The notes: generated from the letters alone by a model not told the origin. A stretch of DNA of 64,000 bases from DASULK01 sp036278255 (GCA_036278255.1 DASULK010000080.1:9434-73433), one strand, 5' to 3'. Shown: positions 42,913 through 52,039, numbered from the stretch's first letter. Numbers and translations are program-made.

Positions 42913-44151
42913 ATCACCACCGTTTCCCCCCCACCCCGCCTGTACCGCCTCAGCGGCCACCGGATGGTCGCCGGGGTGGCTGCCGGGCTCGCTCAGCATC
43001 TGCGTGTCTCGGTGGTGCTGGTGCGGTTCGCATTCGTCGTCCTGCTCGGGTTCAATGGGTTCGGGCTACTGCTGTACGCGGCCTTCTGGGCGGTGCTGCC
43101 GGCGCAGCCGGATTCCGCGGAGTCGCCGCCCCGGCGGGACATCTATCAACTGTTGCCGTTCATCGCGCTCGGATTCGGCGCGATCATGATTCAGATGCTG
43201 GTCTTCGGCTTCACCGGGGTCACCGGCACCGCCGGCTGGCTGGTAGCCATCGTCGCTGTCGGTGCCGGCGTCATCTGGCATCAGTCCGCGCCGGAGCGAC
43301 GACAGCAGTGGGGCGAGTCACGGATGCCCTGGTTCGCCGCGGTGGTGGCGGAGAACGACCGGCGGATGTTCGTGCTGCGGTTCGCCGGTGGTGGTCTGCT
43401 GGTCTCGGTCGGCATCATCGGTGTGGCCGCGGTCCTCACCCCGCAGGGGGACCTCGATGCGGTCCTCAACGGCATCATCTTCGCCCTCGTCGCGCTCGCC
43501 GGTGTCCTGGTGGTCGCCGCACCGGTCATCTGGCGGACCTTCAACCAGTTACGGGCCGAACGGGAGGGGCGGATCCGGGAACGGGAGCGGGCCGAACTCG
43601 CGGCCATGGTGCACGATCAGGTGCTGCACACCCTCGCCCTGATCCAGCGCAATGCCAGTGATGTCAAGGCCGTGCAGCGGCTGGCCCGCGGCCAGGAACG
43701 CTCGTTGCGCAGCTGGCTCTACAAGCCCACCGCCTCGCCGAACGAACGCTTCGCTGCAGCGCTGGAGGAGGCCGCCGCCGAGGTGGAGGACACCTTCGGC
43801 ATTACGGTGGAGACGGTGATCGTCGGTGATCTGCACACCGACGAGCGGGTCGGTGCCCTCGTCGCGGCGGCCCGTGAGGCGCTGGTCAATGCGGGCCGGC
43901 ACGCCAACGTCGAGACCGTCTCGCTCTACGCGGAGGTCGAGCCGGAGCAGGTGAGCGCCTTCGTCCGTGACCGCGGTGCGGGCTTCGATCCCACTACCGT
44001 TGAGGATCATCGGCACGGCGTACGTGGTTCGATCATCGGGCGGATGCAGCGGCATGGTGGGCGGGCGGAGATTATCAGCGCGCCGGGCGAGGGCACCGAG
44101 GTACGGCTGATTCTGCCGATCGTGCGGAACGGCCAGGGAGAGGACGGGTAG
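42913..44151 (+). CDS. PspC-domain sensor histidine kinase (possible ATC start)
   Basis: A membrane histidine kinase of about 412 residues. The N-terminal PspC domain covers RLYRLSGHRMVAGVAAGLAQ to YAAFWAVLP; two more hydrophobic segments follow, then HisKA_3 with the phospho-His in MVHDQVLHTL and an ATPase domain with REALVNAGRHA and DRGAGFD. The first ATG (42964) falls inside the PspC domain. Upstream in frame there is no ATG, GTG or TTG before a stop at 42877; AGGAG (42902-42906) stands six bases before an ATC at 42913, used here as the start. The response regulator follows after four bases. Confidence 0.85.
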   Translation: MTTVSPPPRLYRLSGHRMVAGVAAGLAQHLRVSVVLVRFAFVVLLGFNGFGLLLYAAFWAVLPAQPDSAESPPRRDIYQLLPFIALGFGAIMIQMLVFGFTGVTGTAGWLVAIVAVGAGVIWHQSAPERRQQWGESRMPWFAAVVAENDRRMFVLRFAGGGLLVSVGIIGVAAVLTPQGDLDAVLNGIIFALVALAGVLVVAAPVIWRTFNQLRAEREGRIRERERAELAAMVHDQVLHTLALIQRNASDVKAVQRLARGQERSLRSWLYKPTASPNERFAAALEEAAAEVEDTFGITVETVIVGDLHTDERVGALVAAAREALVNAGRHANVETVSLYAEVEPEQVSAFVRDRGAGFDPTTVEDHRHGVRGSIIGRMQRHGGRAEIISAPGEGTEVRLILPIVRNGQGEDG

Positions 44152-44155
44152 GAGC

Positions 44156-44836
44156 ATGACCGAGGCAATCAGTGCGGGGGAGCCCGCTGCGTCCCCCCGG
44201 CCGCTGCGGGTGTTCCTCGTGGACGACCACGCGATGTTCCGCGCGGGCGTGCGCGCCGAACTGGGGGGCCACGTGGAGGTGATCGGGGAGGCGGGCACGG
44301 TGGCCGAGGCGATCCAACGGATCGCCGAGACCGAACCCGACGTGGTCCTGCTCGATGTGCACATGCCGGAGGGCGGGGGCCGGGCGGTGCTGGAGGCCAT
44401 CCGCCCGACCCATCCGCGGGTGCGCTTCCTCGCGTTGAGCGTCTCGGACGCGGCCGAGGATGTCATCGGCCTGATCCGGGCGGGGGCGCGCGGCTATGTC
44501 ACCAAGACCATCTCCCCGGATGAGTTGACCGACGCGGTCCGCCGGGTCGCCGAAGGGGACGCGGTTTTCAGCCCCCGACTGGCCGGTTTCGTGCTCGACG
44601 CCTTCGCAGCCCGTCCCGATGCGCCGGTTGCCGACCCTGAACTCGATCAGCTCACCAACCGGGAACGGGAGGTGCTGCGGTTGCTTGCCCGGGGGTACGC
44701 CTACAAGGAGATCGCCCGGGAGCTCTTTATCTCGATCAAGACGGTGGAGACGCACGTCTCCAACGTCCTGCGCAAACTGCAGATGTCCAACCGTTACGAG
44801 CTGTCCCGCTGGGCGGCCGACCGGCGGCTGGTGTGA
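44156..44836 (+). CDS. NarL/LuxR-type response regulator
   Basis: A 226-residue regulator. The receiver has VFLVDDHAMFR (acidic pair) and VVLLDVHMPEGGG with the phospho-Asp, and K in YVTKTISP. The C-terminal LuxR helix-turn-helix is LTNREREVLRLLARG then KEIARELFISIKTVETHVS. The gene begins four bases after the PspC kinase gene, so it is the cognate partner. It converges with the PIG-L gene, ten bases away. Confidence 0.94.
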   Translation: MTEAISAGEPAASPRPLRVFLVDDHAMFRAGVRAELGGHVEVIGEAGTVAEAIQRIAETEPDVVLLDVHMPEGGGRAVLEAIRPTHPRVRFLALSVSDAAEDVIGLIRAGARGYVTKTISPDELTDAVRRVAEGDAVFSPRLAGFVLDAFAARPDAPVADPELDQLTNREREVLRLLARGYAYKEIARELFISIKTVETHVSNVLRKLQMSNRYELSRWAADRRLV

Positions 44837-44845
44837 TCACGCCGA

Positions 44846-45580
44846 TCACGCGGTGTGCAGCACGGTGAACGCCTCGGCTAACCGTCCGGGCGGCAGGCCG
44901 GCCGCGGCGGCCGTGGCGGTGAACCGGGTCCGTAGCCACTCCTCCACGTTGAACGCAGCGGTCTGGGAGACGTGCGCCTGCAGCGCGGCTACCCGCTGGG
45001 GAAAGAGGTCGGTGATGTCGACGGCGTGGTCCGGGTCGGGACCGCCGGCGTACCACACCTCGCGGACCGTCCAGGGCTGCAGCCCCTCATCCCATAGCTC
45101 CGGGAAGGCGAAGGGGGTGCGCGCGTCGGGGTAGATGGCACAGGTTGTCGCCTCCCCCACCGCGAGGTGGTCGGGGTGGCTCGGACCGGCGATCTGCTCC
45201 CAGCGCCGCAGCGGTGAGCTGGTCAGCACCCGGTCGGGGCGGAATCGGCGGATCGCCGCGGTGATGTCCCGGCGTAGCTCCAGGGTCGGGGCGAGGGCTC
45301 CGTCACGGTAGCCGTCGAGGAAGTCCACCCGGGTGACCCCGACGGCGGCTGCCGCGGCCCGCTGCTCGGCGGCCCGTAGCGCCGGGATCCGCTCCCGCGG
45401 GGTGTCATCGAAGCCGCCGGCCTCGCCGTAGGTGACGATCAGGTAGGCCACCTCGATGCCCTCCGCCGTCCAGTTCGCCACCGCCCCGGCACCGCCGAAG
45501 TCCACGTCGTCGGGGTGAGCGAAGACGGCCAGTGCTCGCCGGACGTCGGAGAGTGGGCGCACGGATGGAGGAAAGCTCAC
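44846..45580 (-). CDS. PIG-L family deacetylase
   Basis: A 244-residue zinc-dependent N-acetylglucosaminyl deacetylase-like protein starting at GTG 45580. The metal-binding motif AHPDDVDFG is at about residue 20-28 and the second ligand is in HPDHLAVG near residue 140. FGEAGG-like TYGEAGG and PLRRWEQIAGPSHPDH are typical of the MshB/Mca/BshB superfamily. It could be a mycothiol-pathway enzyme, but the exact substrate is not set by these motifs. Confidence 0.87.
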   Translation of the reverse strand: MSFPPSVRPLSDVRRALAVFAHPDDVDFGGAGAVANWTAEGIEVAYLIVTYGEAGGFDDTPRERIPALRAAEQRAAAAAVGVTRVDFLDGYRDGALAPTLELRRDITAAIRRFRPDRVLTSSPLRRWEQIAGPSHPDHLAVGEATTCAIYPDARTPFAFPELWDEGLQPWTVREVWYAGGPDPDHAVDITDLFPQRVAALQAHVSQTAAFNVEEWLRTRFTATAAAAGLPPGRLAEAFTVLHTA

Positions 45581-45797
45581 ATTTCGCCATGGTACGTGTT
45601 CTGCCCGGTGCGTCCGGTGGAGACCGGATCGCCGTTCGGCCGGGTTGTGGCGCCTTCCACACCGGAACCGGTGCCCGTATCGGCAGCGCACCAGCCAACT
45701 AACGGCTTGATAACGGCACCTTCACGCAAAGGTAAGAGGGTGTCACAGTGGCAGAACTTCACAACCCATCGTGAGCGCGCCCTGAGGAGGCACTCCC

Positions 45798-47432
45798 ATG
45801 CGCGGGAAATCTTTGAAGGTGGCGGCGGTGGCAACCGCTGCCGCCATGTTCGCCACCGCCTGCGGCGGCGGATCGTCGTCGTCGGATTCCGACAAGACCG
45901 GCGGCGAGCTTCGTGTCTACGCCACGGAGCCGAGGTCGCTGCTGCCCTCCGACGGTAACGACGAGCCGTCGATCTACGTCATCCGGCAGATCTACCGGGG
46001 CCTGGTCAAGTACAACCAGGAGACCGGGGCCCCCGAGAACGACCTGGCGGAGTCGATTGAGTCTGACGACCAGAAGCTCTGGACCATCAAGCTCAAGGAC
46101 GGCTACACCTTCGATAACGGTGAGAAGGTCAACGCCGACGCCTTCATCCGCGCGTGGAACTTCACCGCCTACTCGCCGAACGCTCAGGTGAACGCCGAGT
46201 TCATGAGCCGGATCGCTGGCTTCGAGGACGTGACCTCCAAGGACCCGGACGGGGACGGCCCGGAGAAGGCGCCGGAGCCCAAGGCCAAGGAGCTGTCCGG
46301 CCTGAAGCAGGTCGACGAGCTCTCCTTCACCGTTGAGCTGAGCGCACCCTTCGCCTCGTTCCCGACCACCCTCGGCTACTCGGGCTTCTTCCCGATGGCG
46401 GAGGCCTGCCTCGCGGACACCAAGACCTGCAACGAGACCCCGATCGGCAACGGGCCGTACAAGATCGAGGGCAAGTGGCAGCACGACGTCGGCATCACCG
46501 TGGTGCGCAGCGACAGCTACGGCGGCGAGGACAAGGGCAAGCCGGACAAGATCAAGTACAACATCTTCTCCGACGTTGACGCCGGCTACGCCGCCTTCCA
46601 GTCTGACGAGCTGGACGTGATGTACACGATCCCGCCGGCGCGCTACAAGGAGGCCAAGCAGACCTACGGCGAGCGCCTCTTCGAGCAGCCGAGTGACAGC
46701 TTCACCTACCTCGGCATGCCGTCGTACATCGACTTCCTCAAGGACAACCGGATCCGCCAGGCCCTGTCGCTCGCCATCGACCGGCAGTCGATCATCGACG
46801 CCGTCTACGATGGTCGCTTCGTCCCGGCCGGCGGCTTCATCGCCCCGACCTACGACGGTGCCCGCCCGGACGTCTGCACCTACTGCAAGCAGGATGTCGA
46901 GAAGGCCAAGGCGCTGCTGGAGGAGGCGGGCGGCTGGAAGGGCGGCACGGTCATCCTCTGGGCGAACGCGGGTGCGGGCCACGACAAGTGGCTGCAGGCC
47001 GTCGGTGACCAGTGGAAGGCCAACCTCGGCATCGACTACGAGCTGAAGGTCAACCTGCAGTTCCCGGAGTACCTGGCCACTGCCGACGGGGGCAAGTTCA
47101 CCGGTCCGTTCCGCCTCGGCTGGAGCGGTGACTACCCGTCGCCGGAGACCTACCTCGCGCCGCTCTACCGCACCGGTAGCTCCAGCAACAACGCCAAGTA
47201 CGCCAACCCGCAGTTCGACGAGCTGCTGGCCCAGGGTGACTCGGCCAACTCCTTGGACGAGGCCATCAAGTTCTACCAGCAAGCGGAGGACATCATCCTC
47301 GAGGAGCTGCCGGTCATCCCGATGTGGTTCCAGAAGGCTGGCGCGATCTACAGCGAGAACGTGGAGACGTTCGTCTGGAACGCGGTCTCGGACGCGGACT
47401 ACGGTCAGATGACGATGAAGCCGCAGAACTGA
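45798..47432 (+). CDS. Dipeptide/oligopeptide ABC transporter substrate-binding lipoprotein
   Basis: A 544-residue extracytoplasmic lipoprotein with signal peptide and lipobox ATAC (Cys22). The mature protein is a family 5 solute-binding protein; IYRGLVKYN, DGYTFDNGEKVNADAFIRAWN and the LGWSGDYPSPETYLAPL region are diagnostic of OppA/DppA. A GAGGAGG precedes the ATG. It is the first gene of a five-gene transporter operon and is followed by a strong hairpin. Confidence 0.94.
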   Translation: MRGKSLKVAAVATAAAMFATACGGGSSSSDSDKTGGELRVYATEPRSLLPSDGNDEPSIYVIRQIYRGLVKYNQETGAPENDLAESIESDDQKLWTIKLKDGYTFDNGEKVNADAFIRAWNFTAYSPNAQVNAEFMSRIAGFEDVTSKDPDGDGPEKAPEPKAKELSGLKQVDELSFTVELSAPFASFPTTLGYSGFFPMAEACLADTKTCNETPIGNGPYKIEGKWQHDVGITVVRSDSYGGEDKGKPDKIKYNIFSDVDAGYAAFQSDELDVMYTIPPARYKEAKQTYGERLFEQPSDSFTYLGMPSYIDFLKDNRIRQALSLAIDRQSIIDAVYDGRFVPAGGFIAPTYDGARPDVCTYCKQDVEKAKALLEEAGGWKGGTVILWANAGAGHDKWLQAVGDQWKANLGIDYELKVNLQFPEYLATADGGKFTGPFRLGWSGDYPSPETYLAPLYRTGSSSNNAKYANPQFDELLAQGDSANSLDEAIKFYQQAEDIILEELPVIPMWFQKAGAIYSENVETFVWNAVSDADYGQMTMKPQN

Positions 47433-47464
47433 GCGTCGGCTGACTGAGCTGATCTAGCCGTAGC

Positions 47465-47512
47465 GACGTGGCGGCAACGCTTCTCCCACAAGGAGATCGT
47501 TGCCGCCACGTC
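47465..47512 (+). terminator. Long hairpin between binding-protein and permease genes
   Basis: Arms 47465-47479 and 47498-47512 pair perfectly over 15 bp (GACGTGGCGGCAACG and complement), with a further TCTCC/GGAGA pairing inside. It starts 32 bases after the binding-protein stop and ends 22 bases before the permease start. Likely a partial terminator or 3'-end stabiliser giving excess binding protein. Confidence 0.7.
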
Positions 47513-47534
47513 CGTGCCGAGAGGAGGCCCCGCC

Positions 47535-48545
47535 GTGGGGCGATATGTCATTAGACGGTTGCTCCAGTTCATTCCCACCGTGCTGGGCACCATGCTTCTG
47601 CTGCACTATCTGACGTCGTTGGGCATTCAGTTCTCGGGAAACCCCATCCGGGCGCTCTTCGGCGATCGCACTCCGCCGCAGTCGCTGCTCGATGCACTGG
47701 CTGAGCGCCTGGGCTACAACGACCCCTGCCTGACCCAGCGCGGCAATCCCTGCTTCGGTCTCTTCTGGGACCGGCTCAAGGCGATCTTCCTGCACTGGGA
47801 TTTCGGCATCAGCCTGAAGCAGCTTGATGTCACCAGCATGGTCGCCGACGCGGTGCCGTTCACGATCAAGATCGTGACCATCGCGATCCTGTTCCAGGCG
47901 ATCGTCGGAATACTGGCCGGCGTGCTCGCCGGGCTGCGCAACGGCAGCTTCTGGGACTACCTGGTCAAGATCTCCACGGTCTTCGTGATCTCAGTGCCGA
48001 TCTTCGTGCTCGGTGTGGTGGTCCGTCAGTACGTCGGGGTCAGCTTCGGCAACACGCTACGGGGCATGGAGTGGGTCCCCGATGTCATCTCCCGGGGCGT
48101 TTTCGCCTCCGGCTTCAAGGCGGACTATCCCTTCGCCAGCCTGATCATTCCCGGCCTGGTCCTCGGCGCCACCTCGCTGGCGACCACCGCCCGGCTCACC
48201 CGCACCAGCATCATGGAGAACATCCGCGCCGACTATGTGCGCACCGCCAAGGCCAAGGGGCTGGCACCCCGCCGGGTTATCGGTGTGCACACCCTGCGCA
48301 ATTCACTCATCCCGGTCATCACCTGGATCGGCGTCGACATCGGTACGACGATGGGTGGCGCGGTGGTCACCGAGACCATCTTCAACGTGCCCGGCATCGG
48401 GCGGATGGTCACGAACGCCGCTCGGGTCGGCGATGCAAGCATCGTCATCGGCGTGGTCACCATGCTCGCCCTGGTCTTCCTGGTCACCAACCTGCTGGTG
48501 GACCTGCTCTACGCCGTGCTCGACCCGAGGATCCGCTATGAGTGA
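47535..48545 (+). CDS. Peptide ABC transporter permease, DppB/OppB-like
   Basis: A 336-residue inner-membrane permease beginning at a GTG behind GAGAGGAGG. RYVIRRLLQFIPTVLGTMLLL forms the first membrane segment and ARLTRTSIMENIRADYVRTAKAKG the EAA loop that contacts the ATPases; GGAVVTETIFNVPGIG is the family signature near the C-terminus. There is an unusually long extracytoplasmic loop after the first helix (residues ~30-95), which is common in OppB. Confidence 0.93.
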   Translation: MGRYVIRRLLQFIPTVLGTMLLLHYLTSLGIQFSGNPIRALFGDRTPPQSLLDALAERLGYNDPCLTQRGNPCFGLFWDRLKAIFLHWDFGISLKQLDVTSMVADAVPFTIKIVTIAILFQAIVGILAGVLAGLRNGSFWDYLVKISTVFVISVPIFVLGVVVRQYVGVSFGNTLRGMEWVPDVISRGVFASGFKADYPFASLIIPGLVLGATSLATTARLTRTSIMENIRADYVRTAKAKGLAPRRVIGVHTLRNSLIPVITWIGVDIGTTMGGAVVTETIFNVPGIGRMVTNAARVGDASIVIGVVTMLALVFLVTNLLVDLLYAVLDPRIRYE

Positions 48546-48615
48546 GCGCAGTGAGCAGACCATCGGTATCGGACAGCAGTCGGAACTCAACCTGGGCAGC
48601 GAGGTGACACCATGA
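48538..48615 (+). CDS. Tiny ORF linking two permease genes
   Basis: A 25-codon frame starting at an ATG behind GAGG (seven bases). It overlaps the end of the first permease gene by eight bases and the ATG of the second by four (ATGA). It fills the only gap in an otherwise tightly packed transporter operon. A coupling role is inferred; the peptide (starting MSERSEQTIG) is not recognised. Confidence 0.35.
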   Translation: MSERSEQTIGIGQQSELNLGSEVTP

Positions 48616-49544
48616 GCGACCCGAGTGGCGCGGTTACGGCGGTCGGAGGTGCCCCTGCGGCCCCGGGATCGCCCGATCCCGCCGCTGGCGGGCAGGAGCA
48701 TAGCGCCAGCCTCTGGGCGGATGCCCGGCGGCAACTCCTGCGCGATCCGGTCTTCCTCTTCGCCTCGGCCTACATCCTGATCGTCAGTTCGATGGCGCTT
48801 TTCCCGACGCTCTGGACCAGCCAGGACCCGCGGGCCTGCACCACCGACCTCTCCCGGGTCCCGCCGAGCGCCGAGCACCCCTTCGGCTACAACATCCTGG
48901 GCTGCGACTACTACGCCTTCAATATCTATGGGGCGCGCCCCTCGATGATGGTCGCGGTCTTCGCCACCCTCGGCATCGTGCTCATCGGTGGGCTGTTCGG
49001 CATGCTCGCCGGATACTTCGGGGGCTGGGCTGATGCGATCATCTCGCGGATCATGGATATCTTCTTCTCGCTGCCGTTCCTGCTCGGTGCGATCGTCTTC
49101 CTCACGGTGGTGAAGAAGCAGAACGTCTGGACGCTGGTGGCCGTGTTGATCACCCTCACCTGGCCCACCATCGCCCGGATCATGCGAAGTAGCGTGCTGT
49201 CGTCGAAGAACCTCGACTACGTGCACGCGGCGAAGGCGCTGGGGGCCACGCACAGCCGGTTGATGTTCCGGCACATCCTGCCCAACGCCATCGCCCCGAT
49301 GCTCGTCTACGCGACCATCACCCTGGGCAGCTTCGTCGCCGCGGAAGCCACGCTGACCTTCCTCGGCGTCGGTCTGCAGCCGCCGGCCCAGTCCTGGGGC
49401 ATCGCCATCGCCGACCACCAGGTGTACTTCCTGGAGCACCCGTGGCTGCTGCTCTTCCCCGTTACGTTGCTGGTCGGCACCGTCCTCTCCTTCATCCTCC
49501 TCGGCGACGCGCTCCGCGACGCCCTCGACCCGAAGCTGCGGTGA
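48612..49544 (+). CDS. Peptide ABC transporter permease, DppC/OppC-like
   Basis: A 310-residue permease. It has a polar N-terminal leader, a membrane helix around residue 50-70, HPFGYNILGCDYY (the OppC family motif, usually HP.GTD..GRD, here divergent), and the EAA loop RIMRSSVLSSKNLDYVHAAKALG. SFVAAEATLTFLGVGLQPPAQSWG is the typical C-terminal signature. It forms the heterodimeric channel with the preceding permease and overlaps the next ATPase gene by four bases. Confidence 0.93.
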   Translation: MSDPSGAVTAVGGAPAAPGSPDPAAGGQEHSASLWADARRQLLRDPVFLFASAYILIVSSMALFPTLWTSQDPRACTTDLSRVPPSAEHPFGYNILGCDYYAFNIYGARPSMMVAVFATLGIVLIGGLFGMLAGYFGGWADAIISRIMDIFFSLPFLLGAIVFLTVVKKQNVWTLVAVLITLTWPTIARIMRSSVLSSKNLDYVHAAKALGATHSRLMFRHILPNAIAPMLVYATITLGSFVAAEATLTFLGVGLQPPAQSWGIAIADHQVYFLEHPWLLLFPVTLLVGTVLSFILLGDALRDALDPKLR

Positions 49545-50590
49545 CCGCCATGTCGAGTACTGACGTCTCCGTCGCCCTGGACGTGCTGTCGGACCTGGAT
49601 CAGAGCGCGCCGCTGCTGGAGGTCAAGGATCTGCAGGTGGAGTTCCGCACCCGCGACGGCATCGCGCGTGCGGTCAACGGGGTGAACTTCCACCTGCAGC
49701 CCGGGGAGACCCTGGCCATCCTCGGGGAGTCGGGCTGTGGCAAGAGCGTGACCGCTCAGGCCATCATGGGGATCCTCGACACCCCGCCCGGGTTCGTCAC
49801 CGGAGGGGAGATCCGCTACCGCGGGGTGGACCTGCTCAAGTTGCCGGAAGCCGAGCGGCGCAAGGTACGGGCCAACAAGATCGCCATGATCTTCCAGGAC
49901 GCGCTGTCGGCCCTGAACCCGGTCTTCACGGTCGGGTTCCAGCTCGCCGAACTCTTCCGCAAGCACCGGGGGATGTCCCGCCAGGACGCCAAGACCCGGG
50001 CGATCGAACTGCTGGACCTGGTCAAGATCCCGGCGGCCCGCCAGCGGGTCAACGACTACCCGCACCAATTCTCCGGTGGCATGCGGCAGCGGGTCATGAT
50101 CGCCATGGCGCTGGCGCTGGATCCCGAGGTACTCATCGCCGACGAGCCGACCACGGCGCTGGACGTGACCGTGCAGGCACAGGTGATGGGGCTGCTCGCC
50201 GAACTGCAGCGCGAGCGCAACATGGGGCTGGTGCTGATCACCCACGACATGGGGGTGGTCGCGGATGTGGCGGACCGGATCTCGGTGATGTACGCGGGCC
50301 GGGTGGTCGAGGAGGCCCCGGTCCACGACATCTACGCCTCGCCGGCCCACCCGTACACCAAGGCGCTGCTGCAGTCGATCCCCCGGGTCGATCTCAAGGG
50401 GCAGGAGCTTGCTGTCATCCGGGGGCTGCCCCCGGCGCTGACGATGATCCCGACCGGCTGCTCGTTCAACCCGCGCTGCGGCTACACCCAGGACGTGTGC
50501 CGGACGGATCCGCCGCCGCAGCGCAATGCGGTGGCGCCCGGCCGGACCTCGGCCTGCCACTTCTGGAAGGAGGTCAAGGGCGATGAGTGA
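49541..50590 (+). CDS. Peptide ABC transporter ATP-binding protein, DppD/OppD-like
   Basis: A 349-residue ATPase. Walker A is GESGCGKS, signature FSGGMRQRVMIAMAL and Walker B LIADEPTTALD; the C-terminal oligopeptide extension includes CSFNPRCGYTQDVCRTDPP, which in OppD-type proteins can hold an Fe-S cluster. The GTG at 49541 overlaps the permease stop; an ATG at 49550 is the alternative. It pairs with the next gene. Confidence 0.94.
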   Translation: MTAMSSTDVSVALDVLSDLDQSAPLLEVKDLQVEFRTRDGIARAVNGVNFHLQPGETLAILGESGCGKSVTAQAIMGILDTPPGFVTGGEIRYRGVDLLKLPEAERRKVRANKIAMIFQDALSALNPVFTVGFQLAELFRKHRGMSRQDAKTRAIELLDLVKIPAARQRVNDYPHQFSGGMRQRVMIAMALALDPEVLIADEPTTALDVTVQAQVMGLLAELQRERNMGLVLITHDMGVVADVADRISVMYAGRVVEEAPVHDIYASPAHPYTKALLQSIPRVDLKGQELAVIRGLPPALTMIPTGCSFNPRCGYTQDVCRTDPPPQRNAVAPGRTSACHFWKEVKGDE

Positions 50591-51593
50591 CGTCGTGCTG
50601 GAGACCCGGGACCTGGTCAAGCACTTCCCGCTCACCCGGGGCATCCTCTTCAAAAAGCAGATCGGTGCCGTGCGGGCGGTCGACGGGATCAGCCTGCAAC
50701 TGCGCCGCGGTGAAACCCTCGGTGTGGTCGGCGAGTCGGGCTGCGGGAAGTCGACCCTAGCCAAGCTGCTGGTCGGCCTGGAGAAGCCGACCTCCGGCTC
50801 GATCACGGTGCACGGGCAGGACATCACCACGGCCAAAGGGGGTGAGCTGCGGCGGGCCCGGCGCAACATCCAGCTGGTGATGCAGGACCCGTACACCTCG
50901 CTCAACCCGCGGATGACGGTCGGCGACATCATCGCCGAGCCCTTCGAGATCCACCCCGATGTCGTACCGAAGGAAGGTCGGCGGAAGCGGGTCCAGGAGC
51001 TGATCGACCTGGTCGGCCTCAACCCGGACCACATCAGCCGCTACCCGCACCAGTTCTCCGGCGGGCAGCGTCAGCGGATCGGCATCGCCCGGGCCCTCGC
51101 GCTCAACCCGGAGATCATTCTCTGTGACGAGCCGGTCTCCGCGCTGGACGTGTCGATCCAGGCACAGGTGATCAACCTGCTGGAGCGGTTGCAGGCCGAA
51201 CTGGGGCTCTCGTACATCTTCATCGCCCACGACCTGTCGGTCGTCCGGCACATCGCCGACCGCGTGTCGGTGATGTATCTGGGCAAGATCGTGGAGACCG
51301 GCGTGGAGGAGGAGATCTACGAACGGACCACCCACCCCTACACTCAGGCCCTGCTCTCCGCGGTCCCGGTCCCCGACCCCACCCTCCGTGGGCTGCGGGA
51401 CCAGATCGTCCTGGAAGGCGATGTGCCCTCGCCAGCCAACCCGCCGTCCGGCTGCCGGTTCCGTACCCGCTGCTGGAAGGCCCAGGCCATCTGCGCAGAG
51501 CAGGAGCCGGTGCTGGTCGAACGGGCCAACTCGGCGCACCCGAGCGCCTGCCACTTCGCCGAGGTGCGGGATGTGGTGCACGCGGTGGAGTAG
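50583..51593 (+). CDS. Peptide ABC transporter ATP-binding protein, DppF/OppF-like
   Basis: A 336-residue ATPase starting eight bases inside the previous gene, with GGAGG ahead. Walker A GESGCGKST, signature FSGGQRQRIGIARAL, Walker B LCDEPVSALD and the H-loop FIAHDLSVV are intact. The C-terminal CRFRTRCWKAQAIC segment supplies the oligopeptide-transporter cysteine cluster. Last gene of the operon; a 40-base palindrome follows. Confidence 0.95.
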   Translation: MSDVVLETRDLVKHFPLTRGILFKKQIGAVRAVDGISLQLRRGETLGVVGESGCGKSTLAKLLVGLEKPTSGSITVHGQDITTAKGGELRRARRNIQLVMQDPYTSLNPRMTVGDIIAEPFEIHPDVVPKEGRRKRVQELIDLVGLNPDHISRYPHQFSGGQRQRIGIARALALNPEIILCDEPVSALDVSIQAQVINLLERLQAELGLSYIFIAHDLSVVRHIADRVSVMYLGKIVETGVEEEIYERTTHPYTQALLSAVPVPDPTLRGLRDQIVLEGDVPSPANPPSGCRFRTRCWKAQAICAEQEPVLVERANSAHPSACHFAEVRDVVHAVE

Positions 51594-51619
51594 ATCCCGC
51601 CGCTAATACCTCCTCAGGG

Positions 51620-51659
51620 AGCTCGGGGCGCCGTCCGCATGCGGACGGCGCCCCGAGCT
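51620..51659. terminator. Perfect 40-base palindrome, bidirectional terminator
   Basis: Bases 51620-51659 read the same on both strands (arms AGCTCGGGGCGCCGTCCGCA and complement). It lies 27 bases after the transporter ATPase stop and 16 bases after the chorismate mutase stop on the other strand, so it can terminate both convergent transcripts. Confidence 0.8.
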
Positions 51660-51675
51660 GTTATCCGATCGACGA

Positions 51676-51990
51676 TCAGAGCGGGCCGCGTCCGGCCCGG
51701 AGGAGCAGAAGCGCGAGCTGGGTCCCGTCCGCCCCCAGCTCCCGATGGAAGCGGTCGAGGATCTCCTGTTCCCGGGAGAGCGCCAGCCGGGTGCCGCCGG
51801 AGGCCACCCGGGTGGCGCCGACCTGTTGAGAAAGGCTCGCCCGTTCCTGCCAGAGGGCGATGAGCGTGCGGTCGATCTCGTCGATGCGGTCACGCATCCC
51901 GCAGATGTGGGCGGCGGCGTCGGACGTACCGGCCCCTGTGCCGGCGATCGCGCTGCCATTTACGGCCTGATCCACCATTTTTGCGGTCAT
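51676..51990 (-). CDS. Chorismate mutase, AroQ class
   Basis: Converts chorismate to prephenate, the branch point to Phe and Tyr. The 104 residues form the three-helix AroQ fold; MRDRIDEIDRTLIALWQERA is helix 1, and the C-terminal half (VASGGTRLALSREQEIL, LALLLLRAGRG) is very close to the secondary-type enzyme MtCM (Rv0948c), which is activated by DAHP synthase. AGGAG precedes the ATG. As in mycobacteria it diverges from a uvrD gene. Upstream lies an apparent Phe/Tyr attenuator. Confidence 0.93.
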   Translation of the reverse strand: MTAKMVDQAVNGSAIAGTGAGTSDAAAHICGMRDRIDEIDRTLIALWQERASLSQQVGATRVASGGTRLALSREQEILDRFHRELGADGTQLALLLLRAGRGPL

Positions 51991-52039
51991 GTGTCTGCTC
52001 CTGGGATATGAGTCCCGGGTGATCTGGCGCCCGAAGCAA

